In this document: one piece after another, positions 27,747 to 36,893 of the stretch
Numbering within the stretch: position 1 is the stretch's first letter
Layout: each line of letters opens with the position of its first letter
Assembly: GCF_020991085.1 (NCBI RefSeq)
Contig: NZ_CP087719.1
Coordinates: 3,678,001 to 3,742,000, forward strand
DNA length: 64,000 nucleotides
Direction of reading: 5' to 3'
DNA from: Roseomonas sp. OT10
GTDB taxonomy: Bacteria > Pseudomonadota > Alphaproteobacteria > Acetobacterales > Acetobacteraceae
Notes under the pieces: model-generated
What the model saw: only the letters and a program-made list of their open reading frames with translations
Databases searched by the model: none
Told to the model about the DNA's origin: nothing
Made by a program: the position numbers and the translations under genes

Positions 27747-29510
27747 TCACGCCGCCTTGCCGCGCGCCGGCGCGACGGACGCCTGGCCGTCCCTCCCCGC
27801 GGCGTGGCGGGCGGCGGCGTAGGCGAAGGTGATGCCCGGCCCGATGGTGATGCCGGGGGCGTTGTAGACGCCGCCCATGATCGACTGCATGTCGTTGCCC
27901 ACGGCATAGAGGCCGCCGATCGGCCGGTCGTCGGGGCCCAGCACCTGCGCGTCCGCATCCGTCACCATGCCGGTCGAGGCGCCGATGTCGCCGGGGTAGA
28001 GCTTCACCGCGTAGAAGGGCGCGGTGCCGATGGGGCCCATGGTCGGGTTGGGGAAGCCGCGCGAGGCGTCGCCGTTGACCTTGTGATAGTCGGTGGTGCC
28101 GCGCCCGAACTCCTCATCCACCCCGGTCTGCGCGTAGCGGTTCATCGCCGCGACGGCGTCGCGCAGGTGGGCGGGGTCCATCCCCAGCTTGCCGGCCAGG
28201 GCTTCCGGCGTCGGCGCCTCGGTCAGGTAGCCATCGGCCAGGAAGGGCGCGAGGGCCTTGGGCGAGGCATTCGGCCGCACCATGCCCAGGCCGTAGCGCC
28301 GCAGCCCCTCCGCATCGGTGACGATGAAGCACGGGATGGTGGGGCGCGTCCGGTTCGCCTCGAACATGGCGCGGACGAAGAGGTGGTAGGAGGTGGATTC
28401 GTTGACGAAGCGCTGCCCCGTCTGGTCGACGCAGAGCGTGCCCGGCTTGCTGCGGTCCAGCACGAAGTGCGGGAAGACCGCTGTGGTGCCGTCCGGGCGC
28501 TTGCGCACGGAGCACGGCGCCCAGAAGGCGTTGTCCAGCCCGCCCTCGGCATAGCGGGCGCCGGCGGCGAGGGCGAGGTCGTGCAGCTCGCCGGTATGGC
28601 CGGGGGCTGCGGGGCTGTAGGCGGGCGTCGGCTGGTGCAGCATCTCCGCCCGGCGCTTCGGATGCCGGTTGAAGCCGCCGGTCGCCATCACCACGCCCTT
28701 GCGCGCCCGCACCACGCGGCGTGTGTCGCCCTGGCGCAGCGCCACGCCCTCAATGCCGCCCTCGCCCAGCAGCAGCCGCTCCACCTTCGTCCGCGTCAGC
28801 AGCGCGACGCCCTTCCGCTTCAGCGCATAGAGCAGGCGGCCGACCAGCGCGTTGCCCATCAGCAGCCGCGTGCCGCGCGAATGGCGCAGCCGGTCCATGC
28901 CGTAGCGGGCCAGCAGCTTCGCGGAATAGACGAAGGACTTCGCCGACTTCGTCATCTTCAGCAGATGTGGGATGTCGTCGCGGTCCACCATCATCCCGCC
29001 CAGCACGGTGAATTCCGGGATGGGTGGCCGCACCAGCGCCAGGTCCTCGCCCAGCAGCCGCCCGTCGAAGGGCAGCGGCTCCAGCGCGCGGCCGCGCAGC
29101 GTCGCGCCCTCCACGTCCTGGATGTAGTCCGGGTGCAGGGGCCGGGCGCGGAAGTTCACCGGCGTCTCCGCCTCCAGCCGCGCGATGGCGGCCGGGCCGT
29201 TGCGCAGGAAGGCGGCGCGCAGCGCCTCGCTGGAGCGGTTGCCGACGGTGCGGCGCATGAACTCCGCCGCGACGGCGCTGTCCTCGGGGCCGGAGCCGAC
29301 GCTCGCCGCGTGCTGCGTGCCGGGAATCCAGGTGGTGGCGCCGGACCAGGCGGTGGTGCCGCCGACCACCGCCTCATGCTCCACCAGCAGCACGGTCTGG
29401 CCTTCCAGCGCGCCGAACAGCGCCGCCGCCATGCCCGCGCCGCCGGCGCCGACCACGACGAGGTCGTAGGCCGCGTCCTCGGCGAGGGCGGCGAGATCCA
29501 GGTTCATCAT
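27747..29510 (-). CDS. FAD-dependent dehydrogenase, KstD/fumarate-reductase flavoprotein type (paralog 3)
   Basis: 587-aa flavoprotein, more distant from paralogs 1 and 2. The FAD loop GAGGAG lies near residue 22; GGTTAWSGATTWIPGT, RFVNESTSYHLF and VYNAPGITIGPGITF (Tyr549-x3-Gly553) keep the KstD-like pattern. It presumably oxidises a C–C bond next to a carbonyl; ligand unknown. The start has two successive ATGs (29510 and 29507) with AAGGA upstream. It follows the SDR gene by 29 nt and precedes the Bug gene, in the set divergent from the epimerase/Liv genes. Confidence 0.9.
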   Translation of the reverse strand: MMNLDLAALAEDAAYDLVVVGAGGAGMAAALFGALEGQTVLLVEHEAVVGGTTAWSGATTWIPGTQHAASVGSGPEDSAVAAEFMRRTVGNRSSEALRAAFLRNGPAAIARLEAETPVNFRARPLHPDYIQDVEGATLRGRALEPLPFDGRLLGEDLALVRPPIPEFTVLGGMMVDRDDIPHLLKMTKSAKSFVYSAKLLARYGMDRLRHSRGTRLLMGNALVGRLLYALKRKGVALLTRTKVERLLLGEGGIEGVALRQGDTRRVVRARKGVVMATGGFNRHPKRRAEMLHQPTPAYSPAAPGHTGELHDLALAAGARYAEGGLDNAFWAPCSVRKRPDGTTAVFPHFVLDRSKPGTLCVDQTGQRFVNESTSYHLFVRAMFEANRTRPTIPCFIVTDAEGLRRYGLGMVRPNASPKALAPFLADGYLTEAPTPEALAGKLGMDPAHLRDAVAAMNRYAQTGVDEEFGRGTTDYHKVNGDASRGFPNPTMGPIGTAPFYAVKLYPGDIGASTGMVTDADAQVLGPDDRPIGGLYAVGNDMQSIMGGVYNAPGITIGPGITFAYAAARHAAGRDGQASVAPARGKAA

Positions 29511-29539
29511 CGTCCGGTCCTTGGCATGTCCGTGAGAAT

Positions 29540-30283
29540 TCAGTAGGTCGCCCGCCCGCCGGACAGGTCGAAGGTGGCGCCGGTGGAGAAGGAGCATTCG
29601 GCGGAGCAGAGCCAGGCGACCATCGCCGCCACCTCCGCTCCCTTGCCGGGGCGGCCGAGCGGCACCCGGGCCAGCACGGCGCGGTACATCGCCTCCGGCA
29701 TCTGGGCGAGCAGCGGCGTCTCGATGACGGCCGGCGCGATGGCGTTCACGCGGATGGGCGTGTCCGCCAGCTCCTTGCCCAGCGACTTGGTCAGCGCGAT
29801 CACCCCCGCCTTGCCGGCCGAGTAGCTCGACTGCCCCGCATTGCCTTCCTTGCCGGCGATGGAGGCGATGTTGACGATCCGCCCCTGCGCCGAGCGGCGC
29901 AGATGCGGCACGGCGGCGCGGCAGCAGAGGAAGACGCCGAACAGGTTCAGCTCCAGGTTGCGGCGCCACGCCTCGGGCGGCGTCTCCTCCAGCGGCAGGT
30001 TCGGTCCGGTGGCGCCGGCCGCGGTAACGAGGATGTCGAGCCCGCCCAGCGCCGCCACGGTCCCCGCCATGGCCTCGTCCACGCTCTCCGCCGTCGTCAC
30101 GTCCACGGCGCGCGCCTCCGTCGCGCCGGTGCGCGCGGCGACGGCCGCGGCGGCGTCGCGGTCCAGGTCCCAGAGCGAGACGGTGGCGCCGGATGCCACG
30201 AAGCGCGCGGCGATCGCCTCGCCCAGCCCGCCGGCCCCGCCGGTGATGACGGCGCGCAGCCCGTCGAGGTCGATGCGGTTCAT
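29540..30283 (-). CDS. SDR family oxidoreductase
   Basis: 247-aa classical SDR (FabG-like). TGGAGGLG is at residues 14–21, and the catalytic Ser141, Tyr154 and Lys158 (SYSAGKAG) are in place. The NNAG motif reads TAAG. The C-terminal PLGRPGKGAEVAAMVAWLCS…FSTGATFDLSGGRATY is standard. It probably interconverts a hydroxyl and keto group in the pathway that supplies the flavoprotein next door. ATG at 30283 overlaps the stop of the Gfo/Idh gene (ATGA), implying coupled translation. Confidence 0.93.
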   Translation of the reverse strand: MNRIDLDGLRAVITGGAGGLGEAIAARFVASGATVSLWDLDRDAAAAVAARTGATEARAVDVTTAESVDEAMAGTVAALGGLDILVTAAGATGPNLPLEETPPEAWRRNLELNLFGVFLCCRAAVPHLRRSAQGRIVNIASIAGKEGNAGQSSYSAGKAGVIALTKSLGKELADTPIRVNAIAPAVIETPLLAQMPEAMYRAVLARVPLGRPGKGAEVAAMVAWLCSAECSFSTGATFDLSGGRATY

Positions 30284-31338
30284 GCCACCGGCTCCAGCGC
30301 GGCGCCGGGTCGCACGGCCTCGCCCGTCTCGGCCGAGCGCTTCACCGCGAGCGTCGCGGCCAGCGTCGCCACCCCGTCGCGGCCGGAGACGAGCGGCGCC
30401 TCCTCCCGCCGGATGACGCGCAGGAAGTGGCGCATCTGCTCCGCCAGCGGGTCGCGCGGCGGCACGGCCAGCACCTCGCGCGTCAGCGGCTGACCCCAGC
30501 CGCGGGTGCCGGCGTAGCGCCACAGCGCCATCTCCGGCATCTCCAGCGACGCCTCCGTGCCGCAGATCCGATAGGCATTGGCCCGGTGCCGCGCGAAATC
30601 CGCGTTCTCGCCGGAGGTCTGGTCCCAGCACCAGGGCGAGGGCACGGCATCGGAGAGGGTGATCGTCGCCAGCGCGCCGGAGCGGAAGCGCAGCAGCACG
30701 GCGGCGGTGTCCTCCACCGCGAAGCCCCGCGCGGCGCTGCCGGTGACGGCCTGCACGGTGTCGATCTCGCCGCAGAGGAAGCGCAGCGCATCGATGTCGT
30801 GGACGAGGTTGATCAGCACCGGCCCGCCGCCCGCCTCCCGCCGCCAGGCGATGTCGAAATAGGGGTCGGGCTTCAGCACCAGGGAATCCGCGCTGACGGC
30901 GACGAGGCGGCCGAGGCGTCCTTCGCGGATCAGCCGTCGCGCCGCGCCCATCACCGGGTTGTGGCGGCGGAAATGCCCGACCAGCAGCGGGACGTCGGCG
31001 CGCTCCGCCGCCTCCGCGACGGCGGCGGCGGCGTCGAGATCGTCGGCGATCGGCTTCTCGATCAGCATGGCGACGCCGCGGTCGATGCAGGCGCGGGCGC
31101 CGGGGACGTGCAGGGCATTCGGCGTCGCGATGACCGCGCCGTCCGGCCGCACCGTGTCGAGCATCGCCTCCGCCTCGCGGAAATGCGGCACGCCCAGCCG
31201 TGCCGCGAGCTCCGCGCCCGCTTCGGTGGGATCGACGATGGCGGCGAGGCGGCCCTGCTCCGGCGCCAGCGCCGCCAGGATTCGGATATGCGCCCGGCCG
31301 ATCACCCCCGCGCCGATCACGGCGACTGCAATGGACAC
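30280..31338 (-). CDS. Gfo/Idh/MocA family oxidoreductase
   Basis: 352-aa NAD(P)-dependent dehydrogenase. The Rossmann loop GAGVIGRAH is at 9–17, the EKPIADD motif with catalytic-type Lys is in the first domain, and the C-terminal α/β domain has NLVHDIDALRFLCGE with the His/Asp usually in the active site. Family members oxidise sugars, inositols and other cyclic polyols or reduce keto sugars. The start is GTG at 31338, preceded by a purine-rich GGGGGGAA. It is the first gene of the leftward set and faces the epimerase across a gap containing the second IclR-type palindrome. Confidence 0.9.
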   Translation of the reverse strand: MSIAVAVIGAGVIGRAHIRILAALAPEQGRLAAIVDPTEAGAELAARLGVPHFREAEAMLDTVRPDGAVIATPNALHVPGARACIDRGVAMLIEKPIADDLDAAAAVAEAAERADVPLLVGHFRRHNPVMGAARRLIREGRLGRLVAVSADSLVLKPDPYFDIAWRREAGGGPVLINLVHDIDALRFLCGEIDTVQAVTGSAARGFAVEDTAAVLLRFRSGALATITLSDAVPSPWCWDQTSGENADFARHRANAYRICGTEASLEMPEMALWRYAGTRGWGQPLTREVLAVPPRDPLAEQMRHFLRVIRREEAPLVSGRDGVATLAATLAVKRSAETGEAVRPGAALEPVA

Positions 31339-31380
31339 GCGATGTTCCCCCCGGGCCTGTAGCCTCAAAATTCCAGATCG

Positions 31381-31413
31381 AACGTAGGGGGTTCCTTTTC
31401 GGAATGCAATTCC
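31381..31413 (-). promoter_or_regulatory. Candidate IclR operator (site 2) overlapping a minus-strand promoter
   Basis: The palindrome GGAAT-GCA-ATTCC (31401–31413) has the same half-sites as the one at 24106. On the minus strand TTGCAT (31409–31404) and TACGTT (31386–31381) with 17 nt between could be the promoter of the Gfo/Idh operon, in which case the operator covers its -35. The gap also serves the divergent epimerase–Liv operon. Confidence 0.6.
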
Positions 31414-31528
31414 ATAAAAGACCTCCGTGGTGCCGATGGGGCGGCGCCCGCAGCAAGCAAGAAGCCCCGGGGGAGAGAGACATGCGCGACGGGACCGACC
31501 CGCATGCCGCATCCAGGAGAGCCCGCCG

Positions 31529-32455
31529 ATGCGCGTCCTGCTGACGGGCGGCAGCGGCTTCCTCGGCGCCTGGATCCTGCGGCGCCTGCTCATCGAGGGG
31601 ATGACCTGCCGCGTGTTCGACCTGCGCCCCGATCCGCGCCTGGCGCGGGAGGTCGCGGGCGTCGGGGCGGATGATCCGCGCGTGGAGTGGCGGGCCGGCG
31701 ACGTGCGCGACGGCGACGCGATGCAGGCGGCGGCCGCGGGCTGCGGCGGGCTGATCCACCTCGTCGGGCTGCTCACCCCCGCCTGCGCCGCGAACCCGGT
31801 GCTGGGGGCGGAGGTGAACCTGATCGGCTCGCTGCACGCCTTCCTGGCCGCGCGATCCGCCGGGATCGGCCGCGTGGTCTATGCCAGCAGCGCCGCCGTC
31901 TTCGGGCCGCAGGACGGGCACACCCCCTGCCCCACGACGCAGTACGGCGCCACCAAGCTCGCGGTGGAGGGCGCCGCCCGCGCCTTCTGGCGCGATGCCG
32001 GCATCGCCAGCACCGGCTTCCGCCCCTATGTCGTCTACGGCCCCGGGCGCGAGGGCGGGCTGACCGCCGCCCCCAGCCTCGCCTGCCGCGCCGCCGCGCG
32101 GGGCGAGCCCTACGTCATTCCCTATACCGGCGCCTCGGGCATGGTCTTCGCCGGGGATGTCGCCGCCGCCTTCGTCGCCGCGCTGGGCTGCGACCGTCCG
32201 GGCGCCGAGGTCTTCAACCTGAACGGCGAGACCGCCGACACGGACGCGCTGATCGCCGCGATCCGCCGCGTGGAGCCGGGGGCCGACCTGCGCGCCGAGG
32301 GGCCGCCGCTGCCCTTCCCCGCCGCGCTGGCGCCGGACGGGCTGGAGGCGGCGCTGCCCGGCCTGCCGCGCACGACGCTGGCCGATGGCCTCGCCCGCAC
32401 CATCGCCCATGAAAGAGAGCAGGCCCCGCCGCGACGGGCCAGGGAGGACGCATGA
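31529..32455 (+). CDS. NAD-dependent epimerase/dehydratase (extended SDR)
   Basis: 308-aa extended SDR. TGGSGFLG at 6–13 binds NAD, YASSAAVFGP holds the catalytic Ser, and Tyr139-x3-Lys143 (QYGATK) completes the site. RPYVVYGPGREGGLT and VFAGDVAAAFVAAL are typical of sugar-nucleotide epimerases and of related hydroxy-acid dehydrogenases. It starts a rightward operon with the Liv transporter; its stop overlaps a possible 23-codon ORF that bridges to livH. In this setting a role on the imported compound is more likely than cell-wall sugar metabolism. Confidence 0.9.
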   Translation: MRVLLTGGSGFLGAWILRRLLIEGMTCRVFDLRPDPRLAREVAGVGADDPRVEWRAGDVRDGDAMQAAAAGCGGLIHLVGLLTPACAANPVLGAEVNLIGSLHAFLAARSAGIGRVVYASSAAVFGPQDGHTPCPTTQYGATKLAVEGAARAFWRDAGIASTGFRPYVVYGPGREGGLTAAPSLACRAAARGEPYVIPYTGASGMVFAGDVAAAFVAALGCDRPGAEVFNLNGETADTDALIAAIRRVEPGADLRAEGPPLPFPAALAPDGLEAALPGLPRTTLADGLARTIAHEREQAPPRRAREDA

Positions 32456-32523
32456 GCACCGGACCAGGACCCGGGCGGGATCGCCCCCCGCCGCTCCGCC
32501 AACCCGATCCCGGAGAGCCGTGA
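32452..32523 (+). CDS. Possible 23-aa coupling peptide between epimerase and livH
   Basis: ATG at 32452 overlaps the epimerase stop (ATGA), and its own TGA (32521–32523) overlaps the livH ATG (TGATG). The ORF therefore exactly spans the otherwise untranslated gap. It is preceded by a strong AGGGAGG four nt from the ATG. The product is Pro/Gly-rich (MSTGPGPGRDRPPPLRQPD…) with no known domain. It could be a translational bridge that carries ribosomes to livH, or a chance ORF in GC-rich DNA. Confidence 0.4.
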   Translation: MSTGPGPGRDRPPPLRQPDPGEP

Positions 32524-33392
32524 TGCTCGACATCCTCCTGTCGCAGGCCGTCAACGGCCTGGTGCTGGGCTTCCTCTACGTGCTGATCGCCATCGGCCTG
32601 TCGATCATCTTCGGCATGCTGGGCATCGTGAACTTCGCCCATGGCGCCTTCTTCGCGCTCGGCGCCTACTTCGCCGTCTCGCTCTACCAGTCCTTCGGCT
32701 GGATCGCCGTGCCCCTGGCCCCGCTGCTGGTCGGCGCGCTGGGGATGGCGGTGGAGTTCCTGCTGGTGCGCCGGCTCTACGGCAAGGAACCGCTGATCAG
32801 CCTGATCCTGACCTTCGCCCTGGCGCTGCTGATCGAGGCGCTGATCCGCCTCGTCTGGGGCGCGGGCGGCCAGCCCTTCTCGCCGCCGCCCTTCCTGACG
32901 GGCTTCGTCGAATGGGGGCCGGTGCTGATCACCACCTACCGCCTGGCCGTGCTGGTCACGACGGTCGCGATCCTCGTGGCGCTCTGGGCCTTCCTCTCCT
33001 TCACGCCCTATGGCCGCATCCTGCGCGCCGGCTCGCGCGACGCGGAGATGGTCAGCCTGCTCGGCATCAACCTGCCCTGGGTGCTGACCGGCGTCTTCGG
33101 CCTGGGCTGCATGCTGGCGGGCACGGCGGGGCTGCTGGCCGCGCCGCTCTGGACCGTCACCCCCTCCATGGCGGCGGGCGCGGTGATGCCCGCCTTCGTC
33201 ATCGTCACCATCGGCGGCCTCGGCTCCTATGCCGGGGCGGTGGTCGCGGGCCTGCTGGTCGGGCTGGTGACCGCGATGAGCATCCAGTTCTGGCCCGAGG
33301 CCTCCGCCGCGTCGATGTACGTGCTGATGGCCGCCATCCTGCTGATCCGGCCGCGCGGCCTGTTCGGCGAGCGCTGGGAGCGCTTCGAATGA
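32523..33392 (+). CDS. livH: Branched-chain-type ABC transporter permease LivH
   Basis: 289-aa inner-membrane permease of the LivH/HtpB family with about eight hydrophobic segments. GLVLGFLYVLIAIGLSIIFG followed by GIVNFAHGAFFALGAY is the family opening. The cytoplasmic coupling region (RAGSRDAEMVSLLGINL) contacts the ATPases. The C-terminal IRPRGLFGERWERFE is standard. It pairs with the LivM domain of the next gene, whose ATG overlaps its stop (ATGA). GGAGAG before the ATG is a good ribosome site. Confidence 0.95.
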   Translation: MLDILLSQAVNGLVLGFLYVLIAIGLSIIFGMLGIVNFAHGAFFALGAYFAVSLYQSFGWIAVPLAPLLVGALGMAVEFLLVRRLYGKEPLISLILTFALALLIEALIRLVWGAGGQPFSPPPFLTGFVEWGPVLITTYRLAVLVTTVAILVALWAFLSFTPYGRILRAGSRDAEMVSLLGINLPWVLTGVFGLGCMLAGTAGLLAAPLWTVTPSMAAGAVMPAFVIVTIGGLGSYAGAVVAGLLVGLVTAMSIQFWPEASAASMYVLMAAILLIRPRGLFGERWERFE

Positions 33393-35953
33393 GCCACGCC
33401 CGCAGCCTGCCACGCCGCCCCATCCTGGGTCATCCCGTCCTGGGCCACCCCGTCCTCTGGGTCGCGCTCGTCCTCGGCGGCCTCACCGCCTTCGTCATGC
33501 TCACCGGCCAGCCGCTGAGCCGCGTCACGCAGATCGCCGTTTACATGCTCTACGGCGCGGGCGTGAACCTGCTGATGGGCTATACCGGCCTCGTCCCCTT
33601 CGGCGCCTCCGTCTTCTTCGGCCTGGCGAGCTACGCCGCTGCGCTGTCGATGGGCCACCTCTTCGGCTCGGAGGTCGGCGCGCTGCTCTTCTCCATCGCC
33701 TTCTCGATGGCGCTGGCCTTCGCCCTCGGCCTCGTCATCCTGCGCCGGCGCGGCCTGTACTTCTCGCTGCTGACGCTCGCCTGCTCGCAGATCGCCTTCG
33801 AGATCGTCTTCAAGTGGACGGACTTCACCGGCGGCGAGAACGGCATCCAGAACGTGCCGCGCCCCTGGTTCACGGAGCTGCCGGCCTTCCACCTCTTCAC
33901 CCTGGCGACCGTGACCGCGGCGATGTACTTCCTCTGGCGCCTCGCGCACGCGCCCTTCGGCCGCACGCTCCAGGCCGTGCGCGACAACGAGCCGCGGGTG
34001 CGCAGCCTGGGCTACGACGTCTTCCGCACCAAGCTCGCGGCCTTCGTCGTCTCGGCCGGGGTGATCGGCTATGCGGGCGGGCTGCTCGCCTTCCTGATCC
34101 AGGGCGCCTACGCCAACAACCTCTCCTGGGTGCATGCCGGCGACAGCCTGCTGATGACCGTGCTCGGCGGCGTGCACCACTTCCTCGGCCCGCTCTGGGG
34201 CGCGATCGTCTTCATCGTGCTGGAGGACCGGCTGAGCGCCGTCACCGAGAACTGGTGGCTGATCTTCGCGCCCATCATCATCGCCTTCGCCCTGCTCTCG
34301 CCGGAGGGCATCCAGGGCCTGGCGCAGCGCCTGCTGCGGCGGGAGCACTGGACGCTGACCCGGCGCGGCATCCCGCCCCGCCCGGCCGCGATCCGCCCCT
34401 ACGAGGCGCCGCGGCTGGAGATGGCCGACGGCAGGCCCATCCTGACGGTGGAGCACCTGACGCACCGCTTCGGCTCCATCGTCACCCAGAAGGACATCAG
34501 CCTGGAGGTCTACCCGCACAGGCTGCACAGCTTCATCGGGCCCAACGGCGCCGGCAAAACGACCTTCTTCAACCTGCTGACCGGCGTGCTGCCGACCGTG
34601 CAGGGGCGGATCGTCTTCGACGGCACGGACATCTCGAGGCTGCCGATCCACAAGCGCGTGCGGCTCGGCCTCGCGCGCTCCTTCCAGATCGTCAGCGTCT
34701 TCCCCAACCTGACCGCCTTCGAGAACGTCCGCGTCGCCGTGCAGGCGCGGCACCCGGCGCGGCGCGGGTTCTGGCGGGACGCCTACGGCATCGAGGAGAT
34801 CAACGCCCGCACCTGGTCGCTGCTTGCCGCCGTGGGCCTCCAGGACCGCGCCGCCGAGGGCTGCGCCAACCTCGCCCATGGCGAGAAGCGGCTGCTGGAG
34901 ATCGCGGTGACGCTCGCCACCGAGGCGAAGCTGCTGCTGCTCGACGAGCCGCTGGCGGGGCTGGCGGAGGCGGACCGCAAGGTGGTCTCCGCGCTGATCC
35001 AGACGCTCGCCCGCAGCCACGCCGTGCTGCTGATCGAGCACGACATCGACCGCGTGCTGGCCATGTCCGACCGCATCACCGTGCTGCACCAGGGCCGGCT
35101 GATCGCCGACGGCAAGCCGGCCGAGGTGGCCCGCCACCCGGAGGTGATCTCCGCCTATCTGGGCCATGCCAAGGGCGAGGAGATCCATCTCTCCGAACCC
35201 GCCTCGCCCGTGGTGGCGCGGCTGCCGCTGGGGGCGAGCAAGCCGCTGCTGAAGATCGAGGGGCTGCGCGCCGGCTATGCCGGCAGCACCATCCTGGACG
35301 GGCTGAACCTCGCGGTGGGCGAAGGCGAGGCGCTGGCCCTCCTCGGCCGCAACGGCGTGGGCAAGACGACGACGCTGCGCGCCATCATGGGCACGGTGGA
35401 GGTCGCCTCCGGCCGCATCACCTTCGCCGGCCAGGATATCACGCGGTCGAAGCCCTTCGAGATCAACCGGGCCGGCGTCTCAGTGGTGCCGGAGGGGCGG
35501 CGGCTGTTCCCCAACCTGACCGTGCTGGAGAACCTGCGCATCGCGGCCCGGCCGGGCGGGGCGAGCCTGGACGACGTCTACGACCTCTTCCCCAAGCTCA
35601 AGGTGCTGCAGCGTTCCCGCGCCGATTCGCTTTCGGGCGGGGAACGGCAGATGGTGGCCATCGCCCGCTCCCTGGTGGTGCCCAGCAAGCTGATCCTGCT
35701 GGACGAGCCCTTCGAGGGGCTGGCGCCGGCCATCGTGCAGGAGGTGATGGAGGCGGTGGTACAGCTGCGCCACAAGGCCAGCCTGATCCTGGTGGAGCAC
35801 CATGCGGAGACAGTGCTGCCGATCGTCGACCGGGCGACCATCCTGGTGAACGGCGCCGTCGCCTATGAGGGCAGCGCCGCGGCGCTGGCCGCCGACGCGG
35901 CGGTGCAGGCCCGGCTGCTCGGCCTGGCCGACACCTCGGCCGAGGCGGCCTGA
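33389..35953 (+). CDS. LivM–LivG–LivF triple-fusion ABC transporter protein (permease + two ATPases)
   Basis: 854-aa single polypeptide joining three subunits that are usually separate. Residues 20–315 are a LivM permease (NLLMGYTGLVPFGASVFFGL; coupling region AVRDNEPRVRSLGYD). Residues 345–595 are a LivG-type ATPase with Walker A GPNGAGKT at 384–391, a weak signature LAHGE at 495–499 and Walker B LLLLDEP ending at 521. Residues 620–850 are a LivF-type ATPase with Walker A GRNGVGKT at 653–660, signature LSGGE from 748 and Walker B Asp782/Glu783. There is no stop or frameshift between domains. With LivH this is a complete membrane/ATPase set; the SBPs at 24168 and 38872 are likely partners. 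Confidence 0.93.
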   Translation: MSHARSLPRRPILGHPVLGHPVLWVALVLGGLTAFVMLTGQPLSRVTQIAVYMLYGAGVNLLMGYTGLVPFGASVFFGLASYAAALSMGHLFGSEVGALLFSIAFSMALAFALGLVILRRRGLYFSLLTLACSQIAFEIVFKWTDFTGGENGIQNVPRPWFTELPAFHLFTLATVTAAMYFLWRLAHAPFGRTLQAVRDNEPRVRSLGYDVFRTKLAAFVVSAGVIGYAGGLLAFLIQGAYANNLSWVHAGDSLLMTVLGGVHHFLGPLWGAIVFIVLEDRLSAVTENWWLIFAPIIIAFALLSPEGIQGLAQRLLRREHWTLTRRGIPPRPAAIRPYEAPRLEMADGRPILTVEHLTHRFGSIVTQKDISLEVYPHRLHSFIGPNGAGKTTFFNLLTGVLPTVQGRIVFDGTDISRLPIHKRVRLGLARSFQIVSVFPNLTAFENVRVAVQARHPARRGFWRDAYGIEEINARTWSLLAAVGLQDRAAEGCANLAHGEKRLLEIAVTLATEAKLLLLDEPLAGLAEADRKVVSALIQTLARSHAVLLIEHDIDRVLAMSDRITVLHQGRLIADGKPAEVARHPEVISAYLGHAKGEEIHLSEPASPVVARLPLGASKPLLKIEGLRAGYAGSTILDGLNLAVGEGEALALLGRNGVGKTTTLRAIMGTVEVASGRITFAGQDITRSKPFEINRAGVSVVPEGRRLFPNLTVLENLRIAARPGGASLDDVYDLFPKLKVLQRSRADSLSGGERQMVAIARSLVVPSKLILLDEPFEGLAPAIVQEVMEAVVQLRHKASLILVEHHAETVLPIVDRATILVNGAVAYEGSAAALAADAAVQARLLGLADTSAEAA

Positions 35954-36005
35954 TCGGCGCCGCCTCCCGGCGTCGTACCCGTGGTGCTGCGCCGGCTCGC
36001 CCGCG

Positions 36006-36893
36006 TCAGCCGTCCGGCATCTGGGCCGTGCGGAAGGCGCTGGGCGAGCGGCCGGCATGCCGGTGGAAGAAGCGGGAGAAGTAGGCCGGGTCCTGGAAGC
36101 CGAGCTCCAGGCCGATCTCGCCCACCGAGGCGGAGGTGTAGAGCAGCCGCCGCTGGGCCTCGGCCATGAGGCGCCGCTGAATCAGGGCCTTGGGCGTGTC
36201 GCCCAGGCGGCGGCGGCAGGCGGCGAGCAGGCGGTCCTCGGTGACATGCAGCTTCTTCGCATAGGCGCCGACCGAGGCGCCGCTACGGTACTCCTCCTCC
36301 ATCAGGGCGCGGAAGCGGTCGAGCAGGCGGTCGTCGGCGCTGCGGGTCGCGCCGCGCTCCGCCCCGCGGTCCAGGGCGATGCGAGCGGCGGCGACGAGCA
36401 GGCGCAGCAGCTCCGCCTCGATGGCCAGGGCGCGGGCCGGGGCGGACCATCGCAGCTCCCGGTCCAGGGCGGCGAAGGCGTCCTGGAGGCTGTCGCGCTG
36501 CGCCCCGTCCAGCCCGCTCCAGAAGGCAGGGGCGCGGAGCAGCGCGGCCAGGGCCGGGTCGCCCCGTGCCGCCTCGGCCACCACCGCCTCGGCCATGGTG
36601 ATCACCCAGCCATCGGTCTGCGGGATGAAGTCGAAGGCGTGCACGTCCCCAGCCGGCAGCACGATCAGGGCGGGGGACTGGATGCGCGGCGCGACGGCCT
36701 CGGCCCGCATCCGCCCGCCGCCGACATCGACGAGGAGGAGCTGGTGCAGCCCGGCATGGGCATGCGGGGCGATGATCCAGCCATGGGGGCCGCTGCGCTC
36801 GTGGATGGGTTCCAGGTGCAGGAAGCGGCTGCCCGCGCCACGCACCGGCTCGCCGTAGAGGGCGAAGCGGTCGATCTCCGGTTTTCCTCCCAT
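36006..36893 (-). CDS. AraC family transcriptional regulator (PobR-like)
   Basis: 295-aa regulator with an N-terminal cupin-like sensing domain (HAHAGLHQLLLVDVGGG, LPAGDVHAFDF) and a C-terminal AraC double helix-turn-helix from about residue 200 (VGAYAKKLHVTEDRLLAACRR, SVGEIGLELGFQDPAYFSRFFHRHAGRSP, split here only for reading). The arrangement and the LYGEPVR opening recall AraC-type 4-hydroxybenzoate activators, so an aromatic or related acid is a plausible signal. It is divergent from the flavoprotein operon at 37072 and converges on the Liv fusion gene, 52 nt away. ATG at 36893 begins MGGKPEIDRF. Confidence 0.92.
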   Translation of the reverse strand: MGGKPEIDRFALYGEPVRGAGSRFLHLEPIHERSGPHGWIIAPHAHAGLHQLLLVDVGGGRMRAEAVAPRIQSPALIVLPAGDVHAFDFIPQTDGWVITMAEAVVAEAARGDPALAALLRAPAFWSGLDGAQRDSLQDAFAALDRELRWSAPARALAIEAELLRLLVAAARIALDRGAERGATRSADDRLLDRFRALMEEEYRSGASVGAYAKKLHVTEDRLLAACRRRLGDTPKALIQRRLMAEAQRRLLYTSASVGEIGLELGFQDPAYFSRFFHRHAGRSPSAFRTAQMPDG

